From an uncultured Planctomycetaceae bacterium (GTDB lineage: Bacteria > Planctomycetota > Planctomycetia > Pirellulales > JACPPG01): a stretch of DNA of 5,121 nucleotides. The position numbers and the translations under genes are program-made. Location: positions 1-5,121 of the forward strand of contig CAMFLN010000328.1 in assembly GCA_945957305.1 (NCBI GenBank). The letters run 5' to 3'. The number at the start of each line of letters is the position of its first letter. The first letter of the stretch is position 1. This document shows, piece by piece, positions 1-5,121 of the stretch. The notes beneath the pieces are model-generated. The model searched no databases and was not told where the DNA came from. It was given only the letters and a program-made list of their open reading frames with translations.

Positions 1-339
1 TGCTTTCTCGTCGAGCGTTTTTTGCGGCCGCCATGATTTCGTCCCTGCCCGTTTATTACATCCGCAACCGCTTAAGTTGCGCAGGACGCCAGATGCAGAT
101 TGATCGATTCGACAGTCGTCGTTGGCGGCATCGCGCTGGGCATTGTACTGCGGTTTCCGACGTGAGATAGGTGCAGAATGTTCCCGATTGCCATGTAGGG
201 AGATTCCCTACACAAATTCGCGCCGCCGCTGCGTAGTTTTCGACGTTGTCCGGCAGCAATGAGACGCTCTCAATTTTGGCGTAGGGTTGAAAGAGCCAAC
301 GTAAGAGTTGCTCCAGCATCGCGGCGCGGGAGAGAGGTG
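1..339. other. Leader region without a supported gene
   Basis: No convincing gene is visible before the cyclase start. Two short plus-strand open stretches occur. Frame 3 is open from the window edge to a TAG at 168-170 and includes a Tat-like SRRAFFAAAM string. Frame 1 is open from 76 to a TGA at 163-165 and ends in a hydrophobic stretch (TVVVGGIALGIVLRF). They overlap and neither has a visible start with a ribosome site, so they could be the frayed 3' end of an upstream gene or chance. The supported element is the perfect palindrome at 194-212, annotated separately. Confidence 0.5.
188..218 (+). promoter_or_regulatory. Candidate operator/promoter of the cyclase gene: perfect 19-bp palindrome
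   Basis: TGTAGGGAGATTCCCTACA at 194-212 is a perfect inverted repeat with 8-bp arms and a 3-nt centre (GAT). It directly follows TTGCCA (188-193), which matches the -35 consensus at five of six positions. If the palindrome is a 19-bp spacer, the -10 would be CAAATT (213-218), a weak match; no better -10 is apparent at 16-18 bp spacing. No T-run follows on either strand, so it is unlikely to be an intrinsic terminator. Binding by a dimeric regulator is inferred from symmetry. The TGTA(R)G...C(Y)TACA shape resembles sites of NarL-family regulators such as the GacA box (TGTAAG-N6-CTTACA), but the spacing differs by one. It lies about 130 nt before the chosen cyclase start. Confidence 0.6.
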
Positions 340-1491
340 ATGGATTCGCGATACGCCAACAGCATCCGAACTTTGCTTGACCGGCTGGTGCCCCCCAGAC
401 TGCGTCACGATGCGCTCCATCTGCACATGGCTCGCCGCCTAGTGGCGTTTCACCTGGCGATGTTCTTTTGGGTTCCCGTATTCGGGTTCGTCAACTTAGC
501 GCTCGATGCGCCGCTCTCGGCCCTGATCTTGGTTGGTGGTGGCGTGGGAGTGTTCGTAAGCTTTGCGACATTCTGGTGGACCCAGTCTCCGGCTATTTGC
601 GGCAATGTGGTGGGATTCTCCGCGTGGGCGTTGTACTCGGCGCTGGCAGCCGTGAATGGAGGAATTCACGCGCCCGTGCTCATCTGGTACGCCTCGATTC
701 CGGTGCTGACGCTGTTGATGTGCGGCCCCAAGCCGGCCCTGTATTGGACCGTGGCATGCGCCCTGACGGTTGTCGTCTTTTTCATCGCTGCGATTTCCGA
801 CTACTCTGTCTTCGATGAACTCACGGCAGCCGCCCGCCAGTGGCTGTCCCTCGCCGCCGTGCTGGGCCTGTTGCTTTGTATTTACACGCTTGTATGGCTC
901 CTCAACACCATGGATCTGCGCACGCAACGAGCCCTGCGTGAAATCAACCAGTTATTGGAGGTGCAGGCATCCACGGACGGCTTGACCGGCTTTGCCAACC
1001 GACGTTGCTTCGACGAAGTCTTCACCTCGGAATGGAAGCGGCATGACCGAGCCTTGCTGCCGCTGTCCGTCGCGATGCTCGACATCGATTTTTTCAAGCA
1101 ATTCAACGACGCGCGAGGCCACATTGAAGGAGACCTGTGCCTGAAGGCGGTGGCGGATGAGCTTCGCAAAGGAGTGCGCCGGCCGAGCGACTTTCTGGCC
1201 CGCTACGGTGGGGAAGAATTCGTAATACTCTTGCCCAACACCTCGGAAGTCGACGCCGCGCGGTTGTTGGAGCAAATTCGGGGCTCGGTAAAGATGTTGC
1301 GGATCCCTCACCCGGACTCGGCGATATCCTCATACGTGACGATCAGCATCGGCGTAGCCAGCGCGATCCCGTCGCAATGTGGCAGTCGCTTGGATCTTCT
1401 TCATGAAGCCGATTCCGCCCTCTATCGCGCGAAAACTCAGGGGCGCGATCAAACCGTCCTGGCGGGCGACTTCTGCGTCGCGACCGTGTAG
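340..1491 (+). CDS. Membrane-bound diguanylate cyclase (GGDEF domain, six predicted TM helices)
   Basis: The predicted 383-residue protein makes c-di-GMP from two GTP at the inner membrane. The N-terminal half holds about six hydrophobic segments (roughly residues 34-53, 59-79, 87-105, 112-128, 133-153 and 168-188), with a GGxxxPxxxW loop before segment 4. This is an unnamed multi-helix sensor; no ligand can be assigned. A short helical linker (189-212) leads to a complete GGDEF domain (213 to about 378). It has DGLTG, the metal-binding LDID (D248), FND (N256), an RPSD inhibitory I-site (R281, D284) and the active-site motif GGEEF (290-294). Activity and product inhibition are therefore expected. 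I chose ATG 340 because GGAG (329-332) precedes it by 7 nt; an in-frame ATG at 259 would add 27 Arg-rich residues but has no visible ribosome site. The gene stands alone, with 381 nt before the next gene. Confidence 0.93.
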   Translation: MDSRYANSIRTLLDRLVPPRLRHDALHLHMARRLVAFHLAMFFWVPVFGFVNLALDAPLSALILVGGGVGVFVSFATFWWTQSPAICGNVVGFSAWALYSALAAVNGGIHAPVLIWYASIPVLTLLMCGPKPALYWTVACALTVVVFFIAAISDYSVFDELTAAARQWLSLAAVLGLLLCIYTLVWLLNTMDLRTQRALREINQLLEVQASTDGLTGFANRRCFDEVFTSEWKRHDRALLPLSVAMLDIDFFKQFNDARGHIEGDLCLKAVADELRKGVRRPSDFLARYGGEEFVILLPNTSEVDAARLLEQIRGSVKMLRIPHPDSAISSYVTISIGVASAIPSQCGSRLDLLHEADSALYRAKTQGRDQTVLAGDFCVATV

Positions 1492-1530
1492 CTAAACGCT
1501 CGGAGCGCACGCGTTCTGCCTGAAAATGTC

Positions 1531-1546
1531 GCAACTTGCCAGTTGC
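1531..1546 (+). repeat. Small hairpin downstream of the cyclase gene
   Basis: GCAACT-TGCC-AGTTGC forms a perfect 6-bp stem with a 4-nt loop about 40 nt after the cyclase stop codon. The following bases (TGTAATGCGCC) are not U-rich, so this is not a classical rho-independent terminator. A role in 3' end protection is possible but unsupported. Confidence 0.3.
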
Positions 1547-1639
1547 TGTAATGCGCCAATTTTCCGCGATATGGCAATTTCGCACCTCGATCCATCGCAT
1601 ACGGGGGGGCGAGCGCTCGCTGCGGCTTTTGTCGACGCT

Positions 1640-1678
1640 CCGACACGTGTAATAGCAAAATATCTATTAGCATGTCGG
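1640..1678. promoter_or_regulatory. Large imperfect dyad, candidate operator of the regulator gene
   Basis: Two nested pairs of perfect arms share one centre: CCGACA (1640-1645) with TGTCGG (1673-1678), and TAATAG (1650-1655) with CTATTA (1664-1669). The central 8 nt are CAAAATAT, and the linkers between arms are 4 and 3 nt. The left linker region also contains CACGTG (1644-1649). The AT-rich core stands out in GC-rich surroundings. The right arm overlaps the proposed -35 of the promoter at 1667-1695, which suits an operator where a bound protein would block or recruit polymerase. The binding protein is unknown; autoregulation by the downstream NarL-type regulator is one option. Confidence 0.5.
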
Positions 1679-1695
1679 GAAGTCGCAGATATACT
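1667..1695 (+). promoter_or_regulatory. Candidate sigma70-like promoter of the NarL-type regulator gene
   Basis: TTAGCA (1667-1672, four of six matches to the -35 consensus) is separated by exactly 17 nt from TATACT (1690-1695, five of six matches to the -10 consensus). Transcription would start near 1702 and give an untranslated leader of about 170 nt before the regulator start at 1873. The -35 lies within the right arm of the dyad at 1640-1678. The assignment rests on consensus matching alone, and promoters in non-proteobacterial phyla may deviate. Confidence 0.45.
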
Positions 1696-1872
1696 TCCCA
1701 AGGCGGGGGGAATTGATGCTCACGCAAGAGGGATGTGCGTAGCGCGTCGCGCCCGCGGCTATCGGCACGCGACAATACCGGCAAACGGGGATCCGTTGTG
1801 GCAGGACAGCGTTGACTGAGGAACGGCGGCCTGACAATTCAACGTCCCTAATTCCACGAGGGTTCGTACGCT

Positions 1873-2550
1873 ATGGAAGCAACATCCACACGGCAGGGAG
1901 AACGACTGTCGAGAATTCTCATTGTCGACGACCATCCTGCGACACGTGAAGGCCTGGCCATGCGGATTAAGCCTCAACCGGATCTCGTGGTTTGCGGCGA
2001 GGCCGTCGACGTGGAAGATGCGCTCGCCAAAGCTGAGAGTACGCATCCGGATCTGGCCGTCATCGATATCTGCTTGAAATCGGGCAACGGATTGGAGCTG
2101 ATCAAGCGGCTCAAGCTGCGAGGCGACCCGGTGCGCATGTTGGCCTGGTCAATGCATGACGAAACCTTGTATGCAGAGCGAGCTCTACATGCCGGGGCGC
2201 AAGGATACGTTGACAAATCGCAATCGACGGACACGATCGTGGATGCCATACGCAGTGTTCTGGATGGCAACCTGTACCTGAGCGGCCGATTGGCCAATCG
2301 GCTGTTGCGACAATCAGTCCATGGGACTTGTCCAGAGGACCGGTCGTCCGTCAATTCCTTGTCGGATCGCGAGCTGGAAGTCCTCCGCTACATGGGAGAA
2401 GGCTTGAGCACTCGCGAAGTTTCGGTCCGCATGAACGTCACGTCAAAGACCGTCGATACTTATCGCAGTCGCATCAAGGACAAGCTGGATTTGCGCAGCG
2501 GTATCGACTTGATGCGGTTTGCCGTGCAATGGGTGCTCAACGGCGGGTGA
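1873..2550 (+). CDS. NarL/FixJ-family response regulator (REC-LuxR HTH)
   Basis: The 225-residue cytoplasmic transcription factor is expected to bind DNA when phosphorylated. The receiver domain (about residues 13-130) has every key residue: acidic pair D19/D20, phospho-acceptor D65, switch S93 in WSMHDE, and K115 in GYVDK. A short linker leads to a LuxR-type helix-turn-helix (about 162-220) with the family pattern LSDRELEVLRYMGEG followed by the recognition region TSKTVDTYRSRIKDKL. The length is typical for the family. Start ATG 1873 is preceded by a modest GAGGG (1858-1862, 10 nt spacing), and only 12 residues come before the receiver core. It is not in an operon with its neighbours (381 nt before, 324 nt after) and seems to have its own promoter at 1667-1695. 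The partner kinase is not proven; the kinase encoded next is the obvious candidate. Confidence 0.95.
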   Translation: MEATSTRQGERLSRILIVDDHPATREGLAMRIKPQPDLVVCGEAVDVEDALAKAESTHPDLAVIDICLKSGNGLELIKRLKLRGDPVRMLAWSMHDETLYAERALHAGAQGYVDKSQSTDTIVDAIRSVLDGNLYLSGRLANRLLRQSVHGTCPEDRSSVNSLSDRELEVLRYMGEGLSTREVSVRMNVTSKTVDTYRSRIKDKLDLRSGIDLMRFAVQWVLNGG

Positions 2551-2688
2551 CCGCACGCACACGGCACGTAGCGACTGCTCTCGGCTCCTCGCCATCACCG
2601 CCTCATGTGCCAGAGGTCTGTGTCGTTTTCATTTTCGACGATCCTAACTATCGCTGGCTCGACTCTGCGCCCGGCGTACTGCAATGAC

Positions 2689-2712
2689 GGCTGCCTTTAG
2701 CAGCCTTCTCCC
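2689..2712 (+). terminator. Weak terminator-like hairpin after the regulator gene
   Basis: GGCTGC (2689-2694) pairs perfectly with GCAGCC (2700-2705) around the loop CTTTA, and TTCTCCC follows. The stem is GC-rich, but the tail is only partly pyrimidine/T and lies about 140 nt after the regulator stop. It could end that transcript inefficiently or be incidental. Confidence 0.25.
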
Positions 2713-2758
2713 AGGGTGCCTGTAGGGCCAATTCTTACGCGCACTCAACGCCCGGATG

Positions 2759-2782
2759 CCTTAGGCGATAAATCGCTTAAGG
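2759..2782. promoter_or_regulatory. Near-perfect dyad, candidate operator for the kinase gene
   Basis: CCTTAGGCGAT (2759-2769) and ATCGCTTAAGG (2772-2782) are complementary at 10 of 11 positions with a 2-nt centre (AA); the one mismatch is G2764 opposite T2777. The tight centre disfavours an RNA hairpin and favours a protein-binding site. It ends about 92 nt before the chosen kinase start. A possible -10 (GATAAA, 2767-2772) lies within it. The binding protein is unknown. Confidence 0.45.
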
Positions 2783-2789
2783 GCGAATA

Positions 2790-2809
2790 GCCATGCATTT
2801 TATGCAGGC
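2790..2809 (+). repeat. Bulged hairpin in the kinase leader
   Basis: GCC-A-TGCAT (2790-2798) pairs with ATGCAGGC (2802-2809) as an 8-bp stem with A2793 bulged out and a TTT loop. It sits 7 nt after the 2759-2782 dyad and roughly 65 nt before the chosen kinase start. It could be a second operator half or a leader-RNA hairpin; the sequence alone does not decide. Confidence 0.3.
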
Positions 2810-2874
2810 CCGAATTCCTTTCTCGGCCGCGCCGCGCGGTGATCTATGCCCTAGAGAATGGGTAGAGGCCGCTT

Positions 2875-4566
2875 GTGCTCTTAACGCGTGCGGCTGCAGG
2901 CAACTCAGTTCGATGGGATCTACACATGCCCGGCGCCCCTACGGATCATTGCAGCGTGTTGTCTTCAAACTTTTTACAACCGCTTGATGAATCCTCGACT
3001 GCGGTACTTCGCTGCTCTGTGCTGTTGATCGAAGACGACGAAGGGCATGCCCAACTCGTCACGCGCGCGCTCTCGGACAGGAAGTCCCACTTCGAGGTAC
3101 AGTGGGTCACTTCGCTGGCCGAGGCGGTAACGATTCTCGCGGGAAACCATTTCGACGTGATGCTGTGCGACCTGACGCTGCCTGATAGTCGCGGCACAGA
3201 GACGGTGACGGCGCTGCGGCGAATATACCCGGATACGCCGGTGGTCATTCTCACGTCGTGGGCCAGCGAGCAAATGGCGAGCGCCGCGCTCGAACAAGGC
3301 GCGCAAGATTACTTATTGAAAGACGTGCTCATTAACGATGGCTGCGGCGCGCAAGCCGTCGAACGTGCCATCCGCCACGCCATCTATCGGCAGAGCGCGG
3401 CGGCCGAGGTGCAACGACTGTATCGCCAATCGCGGCACCATCAGAAGTCGTTGCAACAAAAGAATGTGCGGCTGGCAAAGCTGTATCGCATCGCGCAAAC
3501 GGTCGTCGAAAACGTGTCCCACGAATTCCGCACGCCGCTGACGGTGATCAAGGAATACGTGGCCCTGCTGCAAGACGGCATTCTAGGCAGGGTGACGCGC
3601 GACCAAGGACATTTTCTTGACGTCGTCAGTGATCGTGCTGACGACCTCAACCGCATGGTCGACGACATGCTCGACGTGAGCAAGCTCGACGCGGGCTTGT
3701 TGACGGTCCGCCGCAGCCAATGCGATATCGCTGACATTGTGCGGCACGTCGTCCTGCCGCTGAAACGCAAGGCGGCACTCAAGGGAGTCGATTTCACGGT
3801 CTGCATCGCAGACCACCTGCCCGTGGCCTATTGCGACGCTGACAAGGCCGGTCGGACGATCATCAATCTGGCGGTCAACGCCATCAAGTTCTGCCGCAAA
3901 TCAGGCGCTGTGTCACTGGACGTGCAGTTCGACAGCGCGGCGCAGGAAATCGTCCTCCGGGTCGTTGACCAGGGGCCCGGGATTAACGAGCAGGATCTGC
4001 AAAGACTCTTTTCGCGGTTCACGCAAGTCGACGTGGCCTTTGCCGACGGCACGAAAGGATTCGGACTCGGCTTGAGTATCGCCAAAGAAATGGTGGAGAT
4101 GAATCTGGGCCGTATCACGGTCACCAGCCGCAAGGGATCGGGCAGCTGCTTTTCCTTTACGATCCCTTGCGCTAACCCTGTCGAGATCTCGCGCCGCTTT
4201 GCCCAGCGATTGCAACGGCACAAGCTGACATCGACTGTGCTGCTGTGCGTGATCGACGCTGATTACGCCGCGCCGGAAGAGCTGAACGATATCGAGGCCC
4301 TGCTGTATTACGTCATGCGCACCAATGACCTCGTCTTTCGCGTAAGCGCCAGCAAGTGGTTGGCACTGCTGGCCTGCGACGAAAAGGGCTTCGCGACGTT
4401 TCATCATCGCCTCGAGAAGGTAGCGCAAGACACGAACCGCAATCGCATTCGCAAACAATTGCCCCGGCTGAATGCCACCCTGGAAGCGACATGGAACGTT
4501 AAAGGTGATCACGAAGCGATCCTGGCGGACGTGCAGCGTCTGATGCATGAGGCACCCCATGAGTAA
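2875..4566 (+). CDS. Soluble receiver-histidine kinase with C-terminal degenerate GGDEF domain
   Basis: The 563-residue protein has no membrane segment, so it is a cytoplasmic kinase. Residue numbers assume GTG 2875. A receiver domain (about 47-170) has E53/D54/D55, phospho-acceptor D99, T127 and K149. A Q/R-rich helical linker (171-210) follows, then HisKA with phospho-acceptor H216 in SHEFRTPL; E217 and T220 form the phosphatase-type ExxT motif. HATPase_c spans about 318-432, with N-box N331/N335, G1 DQGPG (365-369), F-box FSRF and G2 GFGLGL (395-400). The tail (about 450-563) looks like a degenerate GGDEF domain: VIDADY, then RTND (482-485), then SASKW (491-495) where GGDEF should be. Input is probably phosphotransfer to the receiver and perhaps c-di-GMP at the tail. 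GTG 2875 has GAGG 6 nt upstream; ATG 2926 (17 residues shorter, weak GGA) is nearly as likely. The next gene overlaps its end. Confidence 0.92.
   Translation: MLLTRAAAGNSVRWDLHMPGAPTDHCSVLSSNFLQPLDESSTAVLRCSVLLIEDDEGHAQLVTRALSDRKSHFEVQWVTSLAEAVTILAGNHFDVMLCDLTLPDSRGTETVTALRRIYPDTPVVILTSWASEQMASAALEQGAQDYLLKDVLINDGCGAQAVERAIRHAIYRQSAAAEVQRLYRQSRHHQKSLQQKNVRLAKLYRIAQTVVENVSHEFRTPLTVIKEYVALLQDGILGRVTRDQGHFLDVVSDRADDLNRMVDDMLDVSKLDAGLLTVRRSQCDIADIVRHVVLPLKRKAALKGVDFTVCIADHLPVAYCDADKAGRTIINLAVNAIKFCRKSGAVSLDVQFDSAAQEIVLRVVDQGPGINEQDLQRLFSRFTQVDVAFADGTKGFGLGLSIAKEMVEMNLGRITVTSRKGSGSCFSFTIPCANPVEISRRFAQRLQRHKLTSTVLLCVIDADYAAPEELNDIEALLYYVMRTNDLVFRVSASKWLALLACDEKGFATFHHRLEKVAQDTNRNRIRKQLPRLNATLEATWNVKGDHEAILADVQRLMHEAPHE
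4222..4563 (+). other. Degenerate GGDEF-like domain with retained RxxD I-site (within the kinase)
   Basis: Kinase residues about 450-563 follow the GGDEF fold order: strand LTSTVLLCVIDADY, a helix through NDIEALLYYVM, R482-T-N-D485, LVFRV, SASKW (491-495), strand LALLAC, helix FATFHHRLEKVAQ, strand LNATLEATW and a final helix EAILADVQRLM. The RxxD-to-signature spacing is five residues, as in the intact cyclase encoded upstream (RPSD, five residues, GGEEF). The segment between the IDAD strand and RxxD is about 12 residues shorter than in that cyclase, consistent with loss of the substrate loop, and the FND and GGDEF catalytic residues are absent. Domain identity is from my own manual comparison, not a profile search. 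Confidence 0.65.
4549..4561 (+). promoter_or_regulatory. Ribosome binding site inside the kinase gene for the coupled receiver gene
   Basis: GAGG (4549-4552) lies 6 nt before ATG 4559 and inside the last codons of the kinase gene. It decides the start of the receiver protein over ATG 4547 and supports termination-reinitiation coupling across the 8-nt overlap. Confidence 0.6.
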
Positions 4567-5107
4567 GCAACATAGGGCGACGATCCGGAATGCGCGACAA
4601 CATCCGCGGCGCCTACGACGCAAGGACAATGGGCATGCAGGCCAGACGGCTCAGGTCGCGCATGGATTCGACAACCGCGCGAGCGCGACCCAGCCGAGCA
4701 GCGCCGTTGATCCGCGCCTCGTGTGCCCTAAGGTTTTGGTCATCGATGACGAGGTCGAGATCGTCGACGGGGCCGTGCTTCGCCTGCACGCGGCGGGCCT
4801 GAAGACCATCACGGCGAATGAGGGAGTATCCGGACTTCGCTGCGCTCGCGAACATCAGCCGGATCTGATCCTGCTCGACATGCGCATGCCTCAGCTGGAT
4901 GGCCTACACGTGCTGCAGGAGCTGCGGGGCTCGGTCGAGACACGGCACATCCCCGTCATCATGTTGTCTGCAAGTCTCGGAGACCGGCAGCGGTCGCTCC
5001 ATGCCGGCGCACGCTTATTTCTTGCCAAGCCCTATGACGGCAGCCTGCTGATTGACGCCGTGCAACAAGTCATCACAGAAGCGAGGACCGGCACGTCCGG
5101 CAGCTGA
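4559..5107 (+). CDS. Receiver-only response regulator with basic N-terminal tail
   Basis: The 182-residue cytoplasmic protein consists of an Arg/Lys/His/Gln-rich, low-order tail (about 1-56) and one receiver domain (about 57-176). The acidic pair is D63/D64, the phospho-acceptor is D107 in LLDMRMPQLDG, the switch residue is S137 and the lysine is K157 in AKPYD, so phosphorylation should be intact. There is no output domain. ATG 4559 is chosen over the in-frame ATG 4547 because GAGG (4549-4552) lies 6 nt before it. Its first 8 nt overlap the kinase gene's end (4559-4566), so the two are almost surely co-transcribed and translationally coupled. That makes it the likely direct phosphate acceptor of the kinase, or a shuttle to another protein. 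The basic tail is unusual for a single-domain receiver and could bind nucleic acid or membrane, which is inference. Confidence 0.93.
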   Translation: MSKQHRATIRNARQHPRRLRRKDNGHAGQTAQVAHGFDNRASATQPSSAVDPRLVCPKVLVIDDEVEIVDGAVLRLHAAGLKTITANEGVSGLRCAREHQPDLILLDMRMPQLDGLHVLQELRGSVETRHIPVIMLSASLGDRQRSLHAGARLFLAKPYDGSLLIDAVQQVITEARTGTSGS

Positions 5108-5121
5108 ACATGCAATCACCC

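Larger units (their letters stand above)
1492..1872. other. Intergenic region between cyclase and NarL-type regulator genes
   Basis: I see no convincing gene in these 381 nt. The open frame at 1526-1819 lacks a ribosome site and overlaps the promoter and dyad described below. Short symmetric elements are present: CGCTC-G-GAGCG (1497-1507), GCAACT-TGCC-AGTTGC (1531-1546) and the palindrome GCGAGCGCTCGC (1609-1620), which follows a run of seven Gs. The 1531-1546 hairpin is not followed by a T-run, so it is at best a weak transcription end for the cyclase gene. The strongest content is the large AT-centred dyad with its overlapping promoter at 1640-1695. Confidence 0.6.
2551..2874. other. Intergenic region upstream of the kinase gene
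   Basis: These 324 nt hold no gene I can support. They carry a series of inverted repeats: a weak hairpin at 2689-2705, an imperfect copy of the 194-212 palindrome at 2721-2739, a near-perfect dyad at 2759-2782, a bulged hairpin at 2790-2809, and CCGCG-CCG-CGCGG at 2827-2839, the last probably a product of high GC. I find no convincing -35/-10 pair; GATAAA (2767-2772) inside the 2759-2782 dyad is a possible -10 without a good -35 partner. The clustering of symmetric elements suggests a regulated promoter for the kinase-receiver gene pair. Confidence 0.55.

Noticed and set aside
259..339. N-terminal extension of the cyclase from ATG 259
   Set aside because: The 27 added residues are Arg-rich, there is no Shine-Dalgarno before ATG 259, and ATG 340 has GGAG at 7 nt.
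56..426. Two minus-strand open frames over the leader and the 5' end of the cyclase gene
   Set aside because: No recognisable domain or ribosome site, and they overlap the palindrome and the cyclase start.
1609..1620. Palindrome GCGAGCGCTCGC as a terminator
   Set aside because: The arms have no loop and the TTTT comes 7 nt later, so a stable terminator hairpin is unlikely.
1526..1819. Plus-strand open frame of 97 codons between the cyclase and regulator genes
   Set aside because: No ribosome site before its ATG, no recognisable domain, and it runs through the AT-rich dyad and promoter candidate.
2793..2987. Plus-strand open frame of 64 codons overlapping the kinase start
   Set aside because: AAGGG lies 9 nt before its ATG, but the product is unrecognisable and it overlaps the kinase start in another frame. 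A leader peptide is possible but unsupported.
3913..4629. Long minus-strand open frame (238 codons) opposite the kinase gene
   Set aside because: It is antisense to well-supported HATPase and receiver coding sequence, and the translation shows no domain; it is a by-product of GC-rich codon use.
5110..5121. ATG at 5110 as the start of a further gene
   Set aside because: Only four codons are visible and there is no clear ribosome site, so it cannot be judged.
1..5121. CRISPR arrays, tRNA/rRNA genes, insertion sequences, toxin-antitoxin or phage genes
   Set aside because: I saw no regularly spaced repeats, tRNA-like cloverleaf, transposase motifs or such proteins in the translated frames.

Overview
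This is a compact signal-transduction locus with four plus-strand genes. In order they are: a membrane diguanylate cyclase (340-1491), a NarL/LuxR-type response regulator (1873-2550), a soluble receiver-histidine kinase (2875-4566) and a receiver-only protein (4559-5107) whose start overlaps the end of the kinase gene. The two large gaps (1492-1872 and 2551-2874) and the leader before the first gene carry no gene I can support, but they contain several inverted repeats and one good sigma70-like promoter candidate.

The DNA is moderately GC-rich with fairly relaxed codon use, and intergenic spaces are long for a bacterium. The NarL-type regulator reads to me like planctomycete family members, and the SPxxxW-type membrane domain and receiver-first kinase fit that too. 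The cyclase domain would look equally at home in a proteobacterium. Planctomycetota is a tentative guess from protein style only. No 16S or other marker is present.

The most notable observation is at the C-terminus of the kinase. The last ~115 residues have the strand-helix layout of a GGDEF domain, but the GGDEF signature is replaced by SASKW while an RxxD inhibitory-site motif (R482-T-N-D485) sits at exactly the canonical spacing before it. That is the pattern expected of a catalytically dead GGDEF domain kept as a c-di-GMP receptor. An apparently intact cyclase (GGEEF plus its own RxxD I-site) is encoded 1.4 kb upstream.

A plausible working model, which is inference, is this: the membrane cyclase makes c-di-GMP; the kinase integrates phosphorylation of its N-terminal receiver with c-di-GMP binding at its C-terminus; phosphate then passes to the translationally coupled receiver protein and possibly to the NarL-type regulator. 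Two perfect or near-perfect dyads before the cyclase and regulator genes, and an imperfect copy of the first dyad before the kinase gene, suggest that the locus is transcriptionally controlled, perhaps by its own regulator.
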